Shown: in pieces, positions 12,250 to 23,735 of the stretch | Layout of the letters: each line of letters starts with the position of its first letter | How positions within the stretch are numbered: the first letter of the stretch is position 1 | Assembly (NCBI GenBank): GCA_900708905.1 | Contig: CAADRB010000023.1 | Span: 232,295 to 296,294, forward strand | Reading direction: 5' to 3' | DNA length: 64,000 bases | Source: Hymenolepis diminuta | Taxonomy: Eukaryota; Platyhelminthes; Cestoda; Cyclophyllidea; Hymenolepididae | Notes under the pieces: model-generated | Databases searched by the model: none | What the model was told of the DNA's origin: nothing | Seen by the model: only the letters and a program-made list of their open reading frames with translations | Program-made: the position numbers and the translations under genes

Positions 12250-12486
12250 NNNNNNNNNNNNNNNNNNNNNNNNNNNNNNNNNNNNNNNNNNNNNNNNNNN
12301 NNNNNNNNNNNNNNNNNNNNNNNNNNNNNNNNNNNNNNNNNNNNNNNNNNNNNNNNNNNNNNNNNNNNNNNNNNNNNNNNNNNNNNNNNNNNNNNNNNNN
12401 NNNNNNNNNNNNNNNNNNNNNNNNNNNNNNNNNNNNNNNNNNNNNNNNNNNNNNNNNNNNNNNNNNNNNNNNNNNNNNNNNNNNNN
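12250..12486. other. assembly gap
   Basis: A run of 237 unresolved bases (N). Sequence may be missing or mis-sized here. Confidence 0.99.
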
Positions 12487-12549
12487 GACTAATTAAATAG
12501 ATCGACGTTTTATTATTAGGGGAAAGGGGGTAGGGCGGGATGTGTGGAT

Positions 12550-12650
12550 AAATGATTAGACTAGGCTCGAACCTAAATTCTCAGATCTCTTCCCCCTTGA
12601 GGACTATTGTGTTAGTGTGCGCAGATGCGGTTTATACTAGCCTGTCAGCG
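12550..12650 (-). repeat. tRNA-like SINE head
   Basis: On the - strand, AGGTTCGAGCCT (12563-12574) fits the tRNA B box. The AAGGGGGAAGAGATCTGAG segment before it resembles the AAAAGGGGATGGCTCTGAG segment in the same place in the 3.6 kb copy. The A box is poorly kept. Confidence 0.35.
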
Positions 12651-14289
12651 GTATCAAGTTAAACATACCTTCCCCGTCATTTATCAAACCAGAATTATCA
12701 TCCGCCCAATTGACTTACTGCCCTTTTTACATCTGATCAGATTTTGTGCGTATTAAAATGCAAGTAACTTATATCTAGGGAATTCTATTATATACCTATA
12801 AAATTACCTTGGTCATTGAAGTATTCACAGGTCGATTAAAACTATTTGCGCATTATTGGAACTCCAGCAAGTGGCTTAATTGCTAACTAATTTCAAAGGC
12901 TTTGAATGAGGAAATGAGAGATGTATTTTCCTATGTCACCATTACATGGATGGGGTTAATGCAAATGGAATATCAAAAGAAGGATGACTGGGTTGAGTAA
13001 TTTAATTTTTACAAACCTACTAAGTGCTCTGTAACCATGATGATGGGAAAGGTATTACTGTTCCATCTAATAAGCTAGACGTACTCATTGTTATGCTCTC
13101 TATCGAATTATTCGTAGATTACAAGACAATCCTTTACGAATCAAAATATGATGCTCGAAAATTTAATATCCAGTGCAATTTTCACTTGGAACCTTCCAAA
13201 TTTAGCTGCACCCTAAATTAACGTTCTAAACCTGAGAAGAACAAAGAAAAATTAATCAATACCGGGATTCTGGGGAATTTCTTGATTCCCAGGATCAAAA
13301 TCTTTAAATTTCGTGCTAATCTACATACTATAATTGTAATTGTCTAATTCCCACCTTTTATTCGACCTTAAGCAATCATTATGGTTCAAAGAGATTTAAT
13401 AAAGGGAAGATATCAATTTTAAATAATCTCAAACTTATCGGAATTTCTCGATCGAAAACCCAATATTTGTCTCCCATTCTTATATGCCGCCTCATGGTTG
13501 GCGAAGATTTTCCAAACTCACCTTTGCCAAAAGTCAGATCAACAAGGTAGGAGGAAATAGAAATTTGATTTAATATAACGCTCAAATTCAATTTCGGTCT
13601 TAATAGTAATATGCATGAGTAACTAACCGGAGCATTTGGATGAGAGCTGTTAGATTTGTGTTCCAAAAGTGTAACTTTTCAACGATAGAGAAACGATCAT
13701 CATTTAAAGGGAATTCCATGTTTATATTCTTAGCATTGCTCCCTAATTTGAAATAAACACATATTCTTTAATATCAGATAACGATTAATATTAGACCTTT
13801 GGGAAACGATGATGTTTGAAGGAATAATGTCAATTTTAAAGCATATACTCTAACCTCAGATATTTCGATTAAAATTTACTAAAAGAATAACTTTGATCAG
13901 CACCTATTTTACGAACATTTTTGACCTCGTTAACCTACGCAGCAGAGGCTGACAATTTCGGTTTTTTTGTTATATAAAATATTTCAAGCAGTAAACTTCA
14001 TAACTTTATTGTTAATAAGGACAAGCAAACCCTCAAGGTCGCTATAGATAAATATAATTATCACCAACTCATACGAATCTTTCTATGGGCATACAACAAC
14101 GAATTCAAAAGCTATCTATACGTAGTCGGAGAGAACGCGAAAGATATATTATCATGTAGTTGTAATGCAGCTTTACTTTTGGTTCTTTTTTCCTATAAAA
14201 CCAAAAGCAGCAGTCACGACTTCATGAATTTGCTCGCCACCCCTTCTATCTAGTCTCATATTAATTTGATGTTTTTTTCTCTCCCTCGA
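12651..14289. other. non-coding stretch
   Basis: AT-rich with only short frames (13024-13221 +, 13379-13666 -) that show no domain or family motif. Confidence 0.4.
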
Positions 14290-14700
14290 TTTTGGAAAAA
14301 AAGGAAGGAAGGATGTGACATTGGAACACAGTGGATTTAAGGGGAAGCGAGAGTTGGTGGATCTCAGACAACCGCAACAGACTGTCTCCACTCCCCTGTC
14401 TCTAAATGAGAGAACTAGAACCAGCCTTGAGGAGCGCGACAGCCGGATGTCGCATTTTGGTCACCCTAGTAATGTTCGAAGGGCGGAAAGCTACTCGGTT
14501 GAAATCTCGAGCGAGTTAATCTGTGACAGGCACGTGTGAACATGAACTGTGACCGCCGTCAATGTCGCGGTCTTCCATAAATCCGGTAGTGGTTTTCCAG
14601 GTGGTTTAATCCGCCGGATCCCCGCCCCGATTCCGCTCCCTGATTCCATCAAAACCACATCCCTTCTCCACCCCCTTTTCTTAACTGGATTCGTAAACAT
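14290..14700. promoter_or_regulatory. GC-elevated island, possible regulatory element
   Basis: About 400 bases are clearly richer in G+C and CpG than their surroundings. They contain several blocks such as CCGCCGGATCCCCGCCCCG and GGTCACCCTAGTAATG. Frames are open on both strands (14315-14539 + and 14491-14760 -) without any recognisable domain, as expected when stop codons are depleted by composition. It lies about 3 kb beyond the 3' end of the forkhead gene. An unannotated exon or a promoter of an unseen transcript is the alternative. Confidence 0.3.
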
Positions 14701-17404
14701 TTGTAAATCTGTCATAAAGTGAATTTTAAGCCACGAATTGACAGAAATATTTCTAGCCACCGGAAAAGAGAGATTTGTCTATCAATGTCTATTCCTCTGT
14801 GTCCTATAAATCACTCGAACTCAAAATCAGAATAGTTTGAGAGCTGGATTAGTTACCTTATCGGTATTTCCAATGTCTAGTTTATAGTTGATGAATAAAT
14901 GACTTTTGATCGGAGAATGCATTTCCATAAATGAGTTAACACAATTTGATTTAATTTAAGCTAATTTAAAAGTTCATAAATCAATGTCTATGTATCTCTG
15001 GTAATCAGATGTCCCGAACAAAAATTATCTCTGGGATAATAATATGGAAATTTATTTATATAGTATATTTGCTACTGTTCAGTCAAGCAGGTGTATGCGG
15101 TCTTCTTTTGTTGCTCTCTCAAAAGATCCTACGAGACTCATGCTGAATTTAATTTCAGCATTGCGGATGGCATTATGATATGTGGCTTTGAATCATCCCC
15201 GTCTCTTATAAGACTTAAAGACTTTATAAATCAGATGCTTGAAGTTCTTATTGATCCTAACTCTAGTGGAACAGTGACTTCGTCAAACGCGCAAAAGGGT
15301 TGTTATTTTTTCTGTGAATATTGATATACAACTTACAACCATGCATTTTAATATTTTGTTCGAATTCCCTAGAGACGGTATTTTACACATTAGTAGACGG
15401 GAGATTTTTTGGGCTGTTTCAGTATGTTGTTGAAATATAGTAATTCATTATTCATCTCAGCCGCAAAAAACAAGTTAAGATTAGTATAATTTGAATGCAA
15501 AGATACGGAAACTTAATAAGAGGAGCTAACTGACGTCAGTCATTTCACAAAACAAATTGGAGTGATCGAAGATCCTGAATGGGAAAACGGTTTCCACCCA
15601 ACCGTACCTCAATAAAAACACTAGCTGACTGGTGATTAAGACCAAAACCAAGCAAAGCATATTAGCAAAGCTATCGAATCATTAGCAATAAACTACAAAG
15701 CTTCTTTCGTTAACACATTGTGCAATATGAAATTTTTTTTATCCAGGATACAATTTTGCTTGGAAAACTTCCAGCTATCTATTCCAAATAGGCGTATCTC
15801 CGAAAGTATATTTTATCATATCATCGACCTAATTCATAAAAAGATCTGTGAAATTATAATGGGAAACTAGTAATATGTATGTAATATTTAGAATAGATTT
15901 ATACATCAAGCCCTAAAAGCATTTTAATAGGCTTAAATATGAACAGAGTACTCAATTGTGAAAAATGACGATATTAAAAACTGCATATATTGTTCAAACA
16001 TGACCTAACTTGTTGAGAGTAAAATCTCCTAATTTCACTAGGATCACTCAATGAAAGTTTAAACGATTAAATTCCTAGGCAGCTGGCAAACACACAAATG
16101 GTCGATTTAAGAAATTATTTTCCGTTTTCCTATTTAAATACCGAAAAAGCTTAATTTAACTCATGAATTTCATTTCATCTGATTCATATATAATAAATGG
16201 AGTTGATCAATACATAATTAGTCATTCAGATCCGATAAATCAGACGAAGTAAGACTCTTTGATACCTTGACGTTGCTCCCAGCATCATTTCGATCCACTC
16301 TCCTTTCACATTTTTTGGACCCTGTTATTCTATCCCGGTTGCTTCCCACAATTAAAAATTACACTTTTTGTAATGCTGCGCTGAAATATAATAGCATAAT
16401 AGTATAATTTGATTTATTGTGATTCCGATGCTAAGCACATGGATTACACATGACAGACTGCTGATAAATTATCAGCTATTTGAGAAAAAAGCAGCGATGC
16501 AACAGGTCTCCTTGATTTTACCGGAACCATCATTATTGTAAAGGAAGAAAAGCCATCACTTAAACCCCTCCAGATGCTTACTATGGCAAACATTTGCGAC
16601 AGGTAAAGGAGACGGAGATGAGATTGAACACGTAAAAGCGACGTGGAAGAGTCAAAACTTGTGATATTGTATTAAAAACGTAAGCTAAATAGCAGTTTCA
16701 AACATATTTCCTCCGTGCTTTAACATAAGTAAAAAAAATTTCAGTGGTGTATGGATCATTCAGAAGAGTTTCTTTTGATGACAATACTTCTTAAATAAAG
16801 GTAAATTCATAAATTTAACATGCGATTATTCTAAAAGCATAGTCGCATAACATAAAAATAAACACCATGTCTCATATCTGGTGTACCGAATATAGATATG
16901 TTATTTCAAAATTGGTTATTCCATGGTCCATTTTTGCCATCATAAAGCCATTGGCCTTAATGAACAATTTTTCTACTGATTACTTATTTATACTTCCCAG
17001 GCCGATTGAAATAATCTTCCCAAGCCTATAAAAGGAAATTTAAACAAATCTTTGATTTGACTGTAGGTAGGACATTCTGAAGCCGCCGTTTTTAGTAACT
17101 CGCATTTTACCGTTCCTCTTGTTAAGCAAAATTAACCAGTACGGTTGGCCTTCCATATTAGTGGATGTGCACCGATGAGAACTGATTACATGTTTTCAGA
17201 CTTGACAGGCATGCACGTCGACAACTGCAAACAGAGCATCATCAATTAATAGACTCGATTACAATCTATCAATGGATATCGATTTCGTGTCAGCATTATC
17301 ATGTCATGAACAAGCAAACTGAGAAAATTTACCCTAACTCAAATCATGCATGTTAAAGCGGTTCCAAATAATTGAAATCAGAGCAATAACATCAATGACA
17401 CTGT
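14701..17404. other. non-coding stretch
   Basis: AT-rich. A 77-codon frame at 15091-15324 (+) has reasonably balanced amino-acid use but no motif I recognise, and no clear splice sites. Confidence 0.4.
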
Positions 17405-17410
17405 TTTATT
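17405..17410 (-). terminator. candidate poly(A) signal of the forkhead gene
   Basis: TTTATT on the given strand reads AATAAA on the gene's strand, about 170 bases beyond the forkhead stop codon. Confidence 0.4.
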
Positions 17411-17576
17411 AGCCTAATTTCGTTGTATAAACTAAACATAAGTTAAACATAAACTAGTTTATCTCGTTTATATACCCCGAGACCACGTACTATTAGAATA
17501 TAATCGTCATTATCAATAGAAAATAATTTATCTGCAAGTTATATACAAAATTACAAAAGATGTATCCCCGTGAACT

Positions 17577-18236
17577 CTAACCGGAGTTCTGAAGAATTTG
17601 ATCAATAGTAAAACCACTGCTACCTCGGGCAGATTGGCCGGATTCCTGAGAAATAATGAGATCCTCTTGCGAAGAACCGGAGTTGTGCTTTTCCTCCCTC
17701 TTAAATCGTCTTCTTCGTCGAAGAAAACTGCCATCAGCAAACATATTCCGGGCTGCAGGATCGAGTTTCCAGTAATTGCCCTTACCAGAACTTTCAACAC
17801 CTCGTGGTACTTTAACAAAGCAGTCATTCAGTGAGAGATTGTGTCGAATAGAATTCTGCCATTGGGGAAACCTTTCACGATAATAAGGATACTTAGAGGA
17901 GATAAATTCGCAGATTTCACTAAGGGTTAACTTGCCTTTAGGTGAGCTATTAATTGCCATTGCAATTAGAGCGATATAAGAGTAGGGAGGTTTGGCATTG
18001 CTGGAATATAGATGATCGGGTAAGTGATCGTTTGTACTTGATGTGGGAGAAGTTTGGGCTGTGGAATGTTGTGTTGAAGGCATTAGCGAAAAGGAGGTTG
18101 GAATAGGTAGAAGCGCATGAGGTGGAATTTGTGGACTCATTCCACGGTTCACCAGTTCCATGAGTTGAACGTGTAGGTTGAATATATCCATTTCATTTTG
18201 AGGATGACTGAACGGATGCAGTGGAAGACGTGTCAT
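17577..18236 (-). CDS. forkhead-box transcription factor, FoxD/FoxE-like, intronless
   Basis: An uninterrupted 219-residue protein. Residues 82-180 form a complete forkhead winged-helix DNA-binding domain. It starts [14 protein letters not shown], has the recognition helix [15 protein letters not shown] (126-140, with the base-contacting Asn, Arg and His), continues VKVPRG and [10 protein letters not shown], and ends [16 protein letters not shown]. The [15 protein letters not shown] stretch and the [11 protein letters not shown] wing are closest to FoxD and FoxE. Near the C-terminus, FTIDQIL (209-215) fits the EH1 motif that recruits Groucho-type corepressors, so a nuclear repressor is likely. 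The 81-residue N-terminal arm is Ser/Thr/Pro/His-rich with no other domain. The protein is short for FoxD. Lack of introns is common in FoxD genes. The first ATG is used here; Met16 (codon at 18189-18191) is an alternative if transcription starts very close to 18236. The gene stands alone, with no coding neighbour within 10 kb. Confidence 0.93.
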   Translation of the reverse strand: MTRLPLHPFSHPQNEMDIFNLHVQLMELVNRGMSPQIPPHALLPIPTSFSLMPSTQHSTAQTSPTSSTNDHLPDHLYSSNAKPPYSYIALIAMAINSSPKGKLTLSEICEFISSKYPYYRERFPQWQNSIRHNLSLNDCFVKVPRGVESSGKGNYWKLDPAARNMFADGSFLRRRRRFKREEKHNSGSSQEDLIISQESGQSARGSSGFTIDQILQNSG

Positions 18237-18270
18237 ATTTGATTATGATATGTAATTGCGTGTTTTGTGG

Positions 18271-18361
18271 TTTATGGAGTACGCGTACCAATCAGAGTGG
18301 AGTGGGGTTAGTGGCCAATCATAATACGCCCCACACATTGCCGGTTTTACAACTAACCAAT
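18271..18361 (-). promoter_or_regulatory. forkhead promoter with three CCAAT boxes
   Basis: CCAAT motifs lie at 18288-18292, 18315-18319 and 18357-18361, within 75 bases and starting about 50 bases upstream of the forkhead ATG. All are on the given strand, so they read ATTGG in the gene's direction. The first, CCAATCAG, is the full NF-Y consensus. A weak TATA-like CATAAA (gene strand) is at 18271-18276. The position implies a very short 5' leader. NF-Y binding is inferred from the motif. Confidence 0.55.
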
Positions 18362-19929
18362 CGTATGAAGACGCTTGACTTGTGTCGCATTAAGGTTTAA
18401 TTAATTCGGCAAGTTATTTTTGGTTAATAATCACTTAAAGTTATCTTTTAAACCAGCTTTTTGAAGACTTTCGGGATGAAATTCATTAAGGAGATAGATG
18501 ATGCATTTCCATATTTAATGCGGGATATATTTAATTTTTGGAAAACTTTGAGAATGCTCTTCTATGAATATAAACGATTAAAATGATTTCAAACCCCATA
18601 TTACAGAAAGGAACGTTGTAATAAACACTGTGCGTAGGCAAAACAGAGTGGATACTATGCGTCAGTGTGTAATGACTTTGATAAGAATTAAACCTAAGGT
18701 GATTTATCATACTTTATTGCGGTTAAGAGTTTCAAATGCCGATTATCATCAGTGTATATCAAATGAACGACATGACTGATGAGATTAAAATTAGTCAATA
18801 AAGAGATACTGGAATACGAGCTTCTAATCAGACTGGTGCTTGGAAACTACCTTCCTGCTCAGTATTAGTGCTGAGAAATATTTTTCCTCAATAGCTTTAG
18901 CCGAAATGAAGCATTAACCAGATTATATTAATGTATACAAATCCAATCTTAGCAAGTGGAAATTAAGTACTCTTAGGGTATGAATGTGAAAGTGCTATTA
19001 TAAACGATTTACAAAATTCCTGATGTCTTTATTTGGTTTACCTGCGACGCCCGAAATAAACCCACAATTGCCTAAATGAAGGTTTACATTCATTGATAAA
19101 CTTTTATCTCCGAATTTTATTAATAATTTACATGAAAGAGAAAATGATCTGATTCTAAAGAAACGTAATTGGCATAATCTGTGTTATTCCCAGAATCATC
19201 GAATCTAAAGGAAATATACCTTTTTACCCATTTCGTATCTTTGAAGATCTTGAAAAAATGTGTCTAATTAAAACAAACTGGAAAAAATATTTTGTTCAAT
19301 AATTTATTCTAATAAGTTAGGGACAACAAGATCATTTAGCGAATTTTAATCATGGAATACGCGAGGTGGAGAGATAATCTTGTTAGAGATAAAAGAGGTG
19401 ATCTAAAAGGAGTATGTGGTGAAGTCAGGATGTGAAGAATGAGGAGTATAATATACCCTAATATTTCAAAACTCAGTTTTCTTGATTTGATCTCTGGATT
19501 TTTGAATGATTTCCTACCCACGGTATTCAGAGTTTGTTGACTTGCTAATTTAAGTAGAAGTTTTATCCTGCCCTATTGATCAACTTATACCTTCTTGGAC
19601 TCACGGACAGTTAGATGAGACTAGTGAATACATTTTAAACTTAGCAGAGCTCACAAAAATTCTAGTAAATCAGGCATTTGAGTGACAGTCGATTTGTACA
19701 AGCGGAAAATGTACTTAAAAATAGATTAAGATACTTAAATGAGTTGGGGGAAATTTTTTGAACGTTTCAAAGATTATTTGCATAATTGTTTCATAAAGGT
19801 AATTTTCCTTTTTTTGAAAAATTGACAAATTTCGTCATATTAATAAGGATTGAAAATGAGGTAAAAGTAGTATCTTTGTTAAGAAAAGCGAAAAAGAAAG
19901 GTAATTTGGATTCCCTAAGTCAAATTCCT
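18362..19929. other. non-coding upstream region of the forkhead gene
   Basis: AT-rich, with no gene recognised. The small 61-codon frame at 19336-19521 (-) lacks any family signal. Confidence 0.4.
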
Positions 19930-20830
19930 GTCAATGAAAAAGCTAGCAGTTAGTGCGCACATATTACTTTCAATGAATAAGATGTCTGGGAGATTTCAGA
20001 AATGGAATGAATGTTTAAATTCTTTGAAGATGTCTAGATGGTCTGATAATAGGCCCCATTCCGAAACTCATTTCCATTTTGCCCTCAATAAGCCTCTTTC
20101 TCGGACTGTCTCTTTTTCCCATTGTATTCTGAGGGTAATTGGAAGCGGGTGTCTGCAAAAGCAGATCACTCTTTATCCTCTCGATAAAAGGAATGTTTAG
20201 GCAAGTGTGCTGACAGTGTGCTGGTAGAAAATGGCGTGTCCCTAAATCTGGCGTCGCCATCATCTCGTATTTCTTTCGCCGAATAGAACTTACAAATAAT
20301 CTCCTTCTTTCCGTCCATCCATTCAATACATAAACACTCCCCAAAATCAAGCCGATATAAGTAAACACTTCGCTCCGTCATCTCTTCATATCCTTCTTCC
20401 CCTATTTATCCCGAATTCGTGGCATAGCTCATCTTCTCTCTTCCTCCCTCTCTCTCTTTCTCCATCCCTCAAAATTTAGATCTTTTGCGAACTGTGTTAA
20501 AATCGTCACGCCAGTATTTACAAAACAGGTGCCGTATGATAAGGCGAGAAAGACGGGAGGGAGAAGAATTCCAGTGGGTTTGGAAAGTTCCCACACAAAT
20601 GAAAAATGTTGGAAAGCCGTAAAGTGGGAGAAGGGGGAGGAGAGGGTCCACAAATGTACATTTTCTGACGCGACGCGTTTTAAGATGTTTAGAGGATGAG
20701 CTTTTTTAAACCTTCACACACTTTCGTATGCAGTATATGCGGACCCATTATCAACCAATGCCATGGCCGTCACTTGATTTCTTAAAATCTTCGCGGCTAA
20801 ATAATCGGGCTAATTAATGGGAGGAAAGGA
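19930..20830. promoter_or_regulatory. GC-elevated island 1.7-2.6 kb upstream of the forkhead gene
   Basis: About 900 bases stand out by higher G+C, CpG-containing words (GCGTCGCC, GACGCGACGCG) and a long pyrimidine-rich run near 20390-20470. They also hold forkhead-type sites (GTAAACA near 20360, TATTTACAAAAC at 20515-20526), a CCAAT box (20754) and a homeodomain-type TAATTAATGG near 20811. Frames are open on both strands at several places but none shows a domain. Given its place upstream of a lone developmental regulator, an enhancer is the simplest reading. A first exon of another transcript is not excluded. Confidence 0.35.
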
Positions 20831-23735
20831 ATAATTCTCACTAATTTGCCAAATTTAACAGTATATATATAGTAAGACTAAGGATGGCATTCTAATGGAT
20901 GGCCGTTGGCCACTATCGATTTGAAATAGTCGGAACCAGGGTGTCTGAAGTTGCATGCGTAGTATGGTGATCTCTCCTTTTCTCTTTTCCAGTGCACATT
21001 CAGTTTGCAGAATTATGATTTCCTATTCTATCATGATTAGATCATTTCCACATGTTTATATTCATAAACAAATTCTTAAAATGTTAACTGTCCTAGGAAA
21101 TAATCAGAATATCATTTCGGGTCAGTGAAAATATAAACACTAATCTGTATGACATAAATCCGCCGAATTATGTAAACGCAAATCAACCGCCATGATCTGA
21201 CCATAGCTAAGATAACAAATGGAGCTATTCTGCTCGGATACAAGATGTATAATTTCACATCTTGACCTTAAGTTACACACCTTAATATTATTAACTCTAG
21301 AAAATCAAGACACTCTATAAGGTTAGGCGCTTAACATTAAAATTTTAAAAGTGCAAGACTTAGAATTCGTAGCGCAGAACTGGTAGAAATAGTGGCTTTG
21401 TTCCTATTCCGGTATGCCTTGATAAATTCCAGGTCACTTTATCAGCTCAGCTTTTCAACTTACAGAAAAATCACAGATTTATTTGTTCGAATCATGTAAG
21501 CTAGTATCATCCTGCTCACTTGGCAGTGAAATGGAATGACCGACCATCAAAAGATATTCGACAGTGTGGACCTGAATTTAGTATGCAATTCAGGAGACGA
21601 CTCACAAAATGTGAATTTTGGAACAAAGTCAAATATCCATTGATTTAACATTTCACAATCCAAATATAAAAATTAAACGAAGCATAACTCATTTGATATT
21701 CTGACTTCATTTTCAACCACTGTCCGATCCTTCAACTTTATCCCTTTTTTGTATTATTTACTGAAACCCAAGTTCGATTGTTTTCCGACGATAAAAATAT
21801 GAACTTTATCTCCTTGTTGTGGGTTTATAATGTATTTGGTCTATTAAATTATTAAAATCTATCAATGAGGATGAGACCTAGAAAGGAGAGTAGAAAGCTA
21901 TTTAGATTGCTCAACTTTGTTCGGCGATTACTTTTCACTAAAACAAATCGACCAGGATTTTTAAAGAATTCCTTCATAACAGTGTTTACAATGTCTAATC
22001 AAGAAGCTAAGTTTGATGATTACCGGGTTGAAATATATGAAAAGAGAGTCGAATCAGATGTATTAATTTTCATACGGAAGAGATTACCTATAAATATCCT
22101 TTCTTAATCACCCAGACATTCCACTAATAATATATTCCTACTCTACCAGTTATTAGTCATTGTGTTTTGTATTTAGTTAGATTATTTTCTTTTGCAGTTA
22201 ACTCGAACCTCACATGTTGAAATTTACGGCATGATTAAGATCCAAGATCCTGTAAAAAATTTTGGGTGTTAAATCACGTCAAATAGCCTTAAGTCATAAA
22301 AAAGTTACCTTGAGGTCATGACAGCTATCACTGACATTTAGCTGTCAACGCCAATAGTAACAGACCCCGAATGGACATGGCAATTAGTTAGGGCCATGAC
22401 AACCAACTTATCATATTCGCCATTCCCCTGTGTTATCTAGTTTGTTTTTTATGGGTCGTAACTGACTACAGGTGATAAGGTCATCATGGTCAAGCGGAAA
22501 ATCATAAAACTGAAACTGAAACCAAAAAAGATGGATACTAATGATTAATGCATTTAAAATTTTTGTCAGCCTAAGATAAAGTGAAGTACATTTAAGGAAC
22601 AGGTTATTGGTTGCTAGGTGCTAAGAGCTTGAGGGACTTAGATGCTTTGGAGATGAGAAGAGGGGGGGTGAGAAGGTGAGAATTAGCGTTAATCCCATAA
22701 GTAGCTGTTCCCTAAATCCCTTTGCAAATGGATGGCTTAAAAGCTAAGATATTCCAGCCTCGACGATCTAAATAAACACTGAATATATAAAACCCATTAA
22801 CTGTAGCTCAGTGATATTAAGAAGATTAGAGGAAGACCGCTTAATTGTCGGCTTTGAACTGGAAAAAAATTTCCAGTTACATGCATGAGCAAAATAGATA
22901 TCACCATCTAACATCTACGCGCTCATTCGTGAACAGTCTATTAATATGATCAAGTTTCACCAATAGTACTTTTAAATAGAGATGAATGACCATTTGGAAA
23001 TGAATTAGAAACTTCCAATTCCAAGTCTCTTTGTCAGTATATTGTTTAGATATCAATTATTCCACTTTGTCAAGATTATTTTATTTTCGATTCATTATAA
23101 AACATTGTTAGTGGAAAAAGCAGAAGTTAGATTAATTATGTACTAGTATATAGAATATACTCAGTATCTTTCAAAATCCTGGGATGGCTAGCATTCAGTA
23201 TATTTTTCTTTATACTCAAAGAATATGAAGAGTTCAACTATTTGAAGCATTGGGATTAAACACTTAAAACTATGAAAGTGCGGACGGTGTCACCACCAGT
23301 CTTTAACCTGTGGAATATATAAGCATTCTCTGCTACGAACTTAATTGTAACTGGTTTGAGAGGTACTTGATAAGAAAAGTGCAGGGTAAAATCGACATCT
23401 TGTGCAACTGTCCCTTATCGTCCTGAAAAGCAACCTCCGACTGCAGTTAACTTTTTATGCGTCTTTTAAGGGACACTAATTTTTATTTTAGAAAAATAAG
23501 TTATTATTATTTACTTCCCAATTTTCGATAGATGTAAAGCAAAACTATACATTTTCCATTAAAAATTGTCTATTTTTAAAACGAGTATTTGCTTTTCATG
23601 CTTTCGACCAGATGAGCAAAACAGAAAGCAAGTTAATCATTGACAATTCTCATCCCAAACAAATTTGTGGGTTATTGAATACCTCTCAGTATCTCATATT
23701 TCGAGAGTAGATGCTAATAGAGATTAGATATTCTA
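20831..23735. other. non-coding stretch
   Basis: AT-rich; no supported gene. The 80-codon frame at 21865-22107 (+) shows no domain. Confidence 0.4.
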
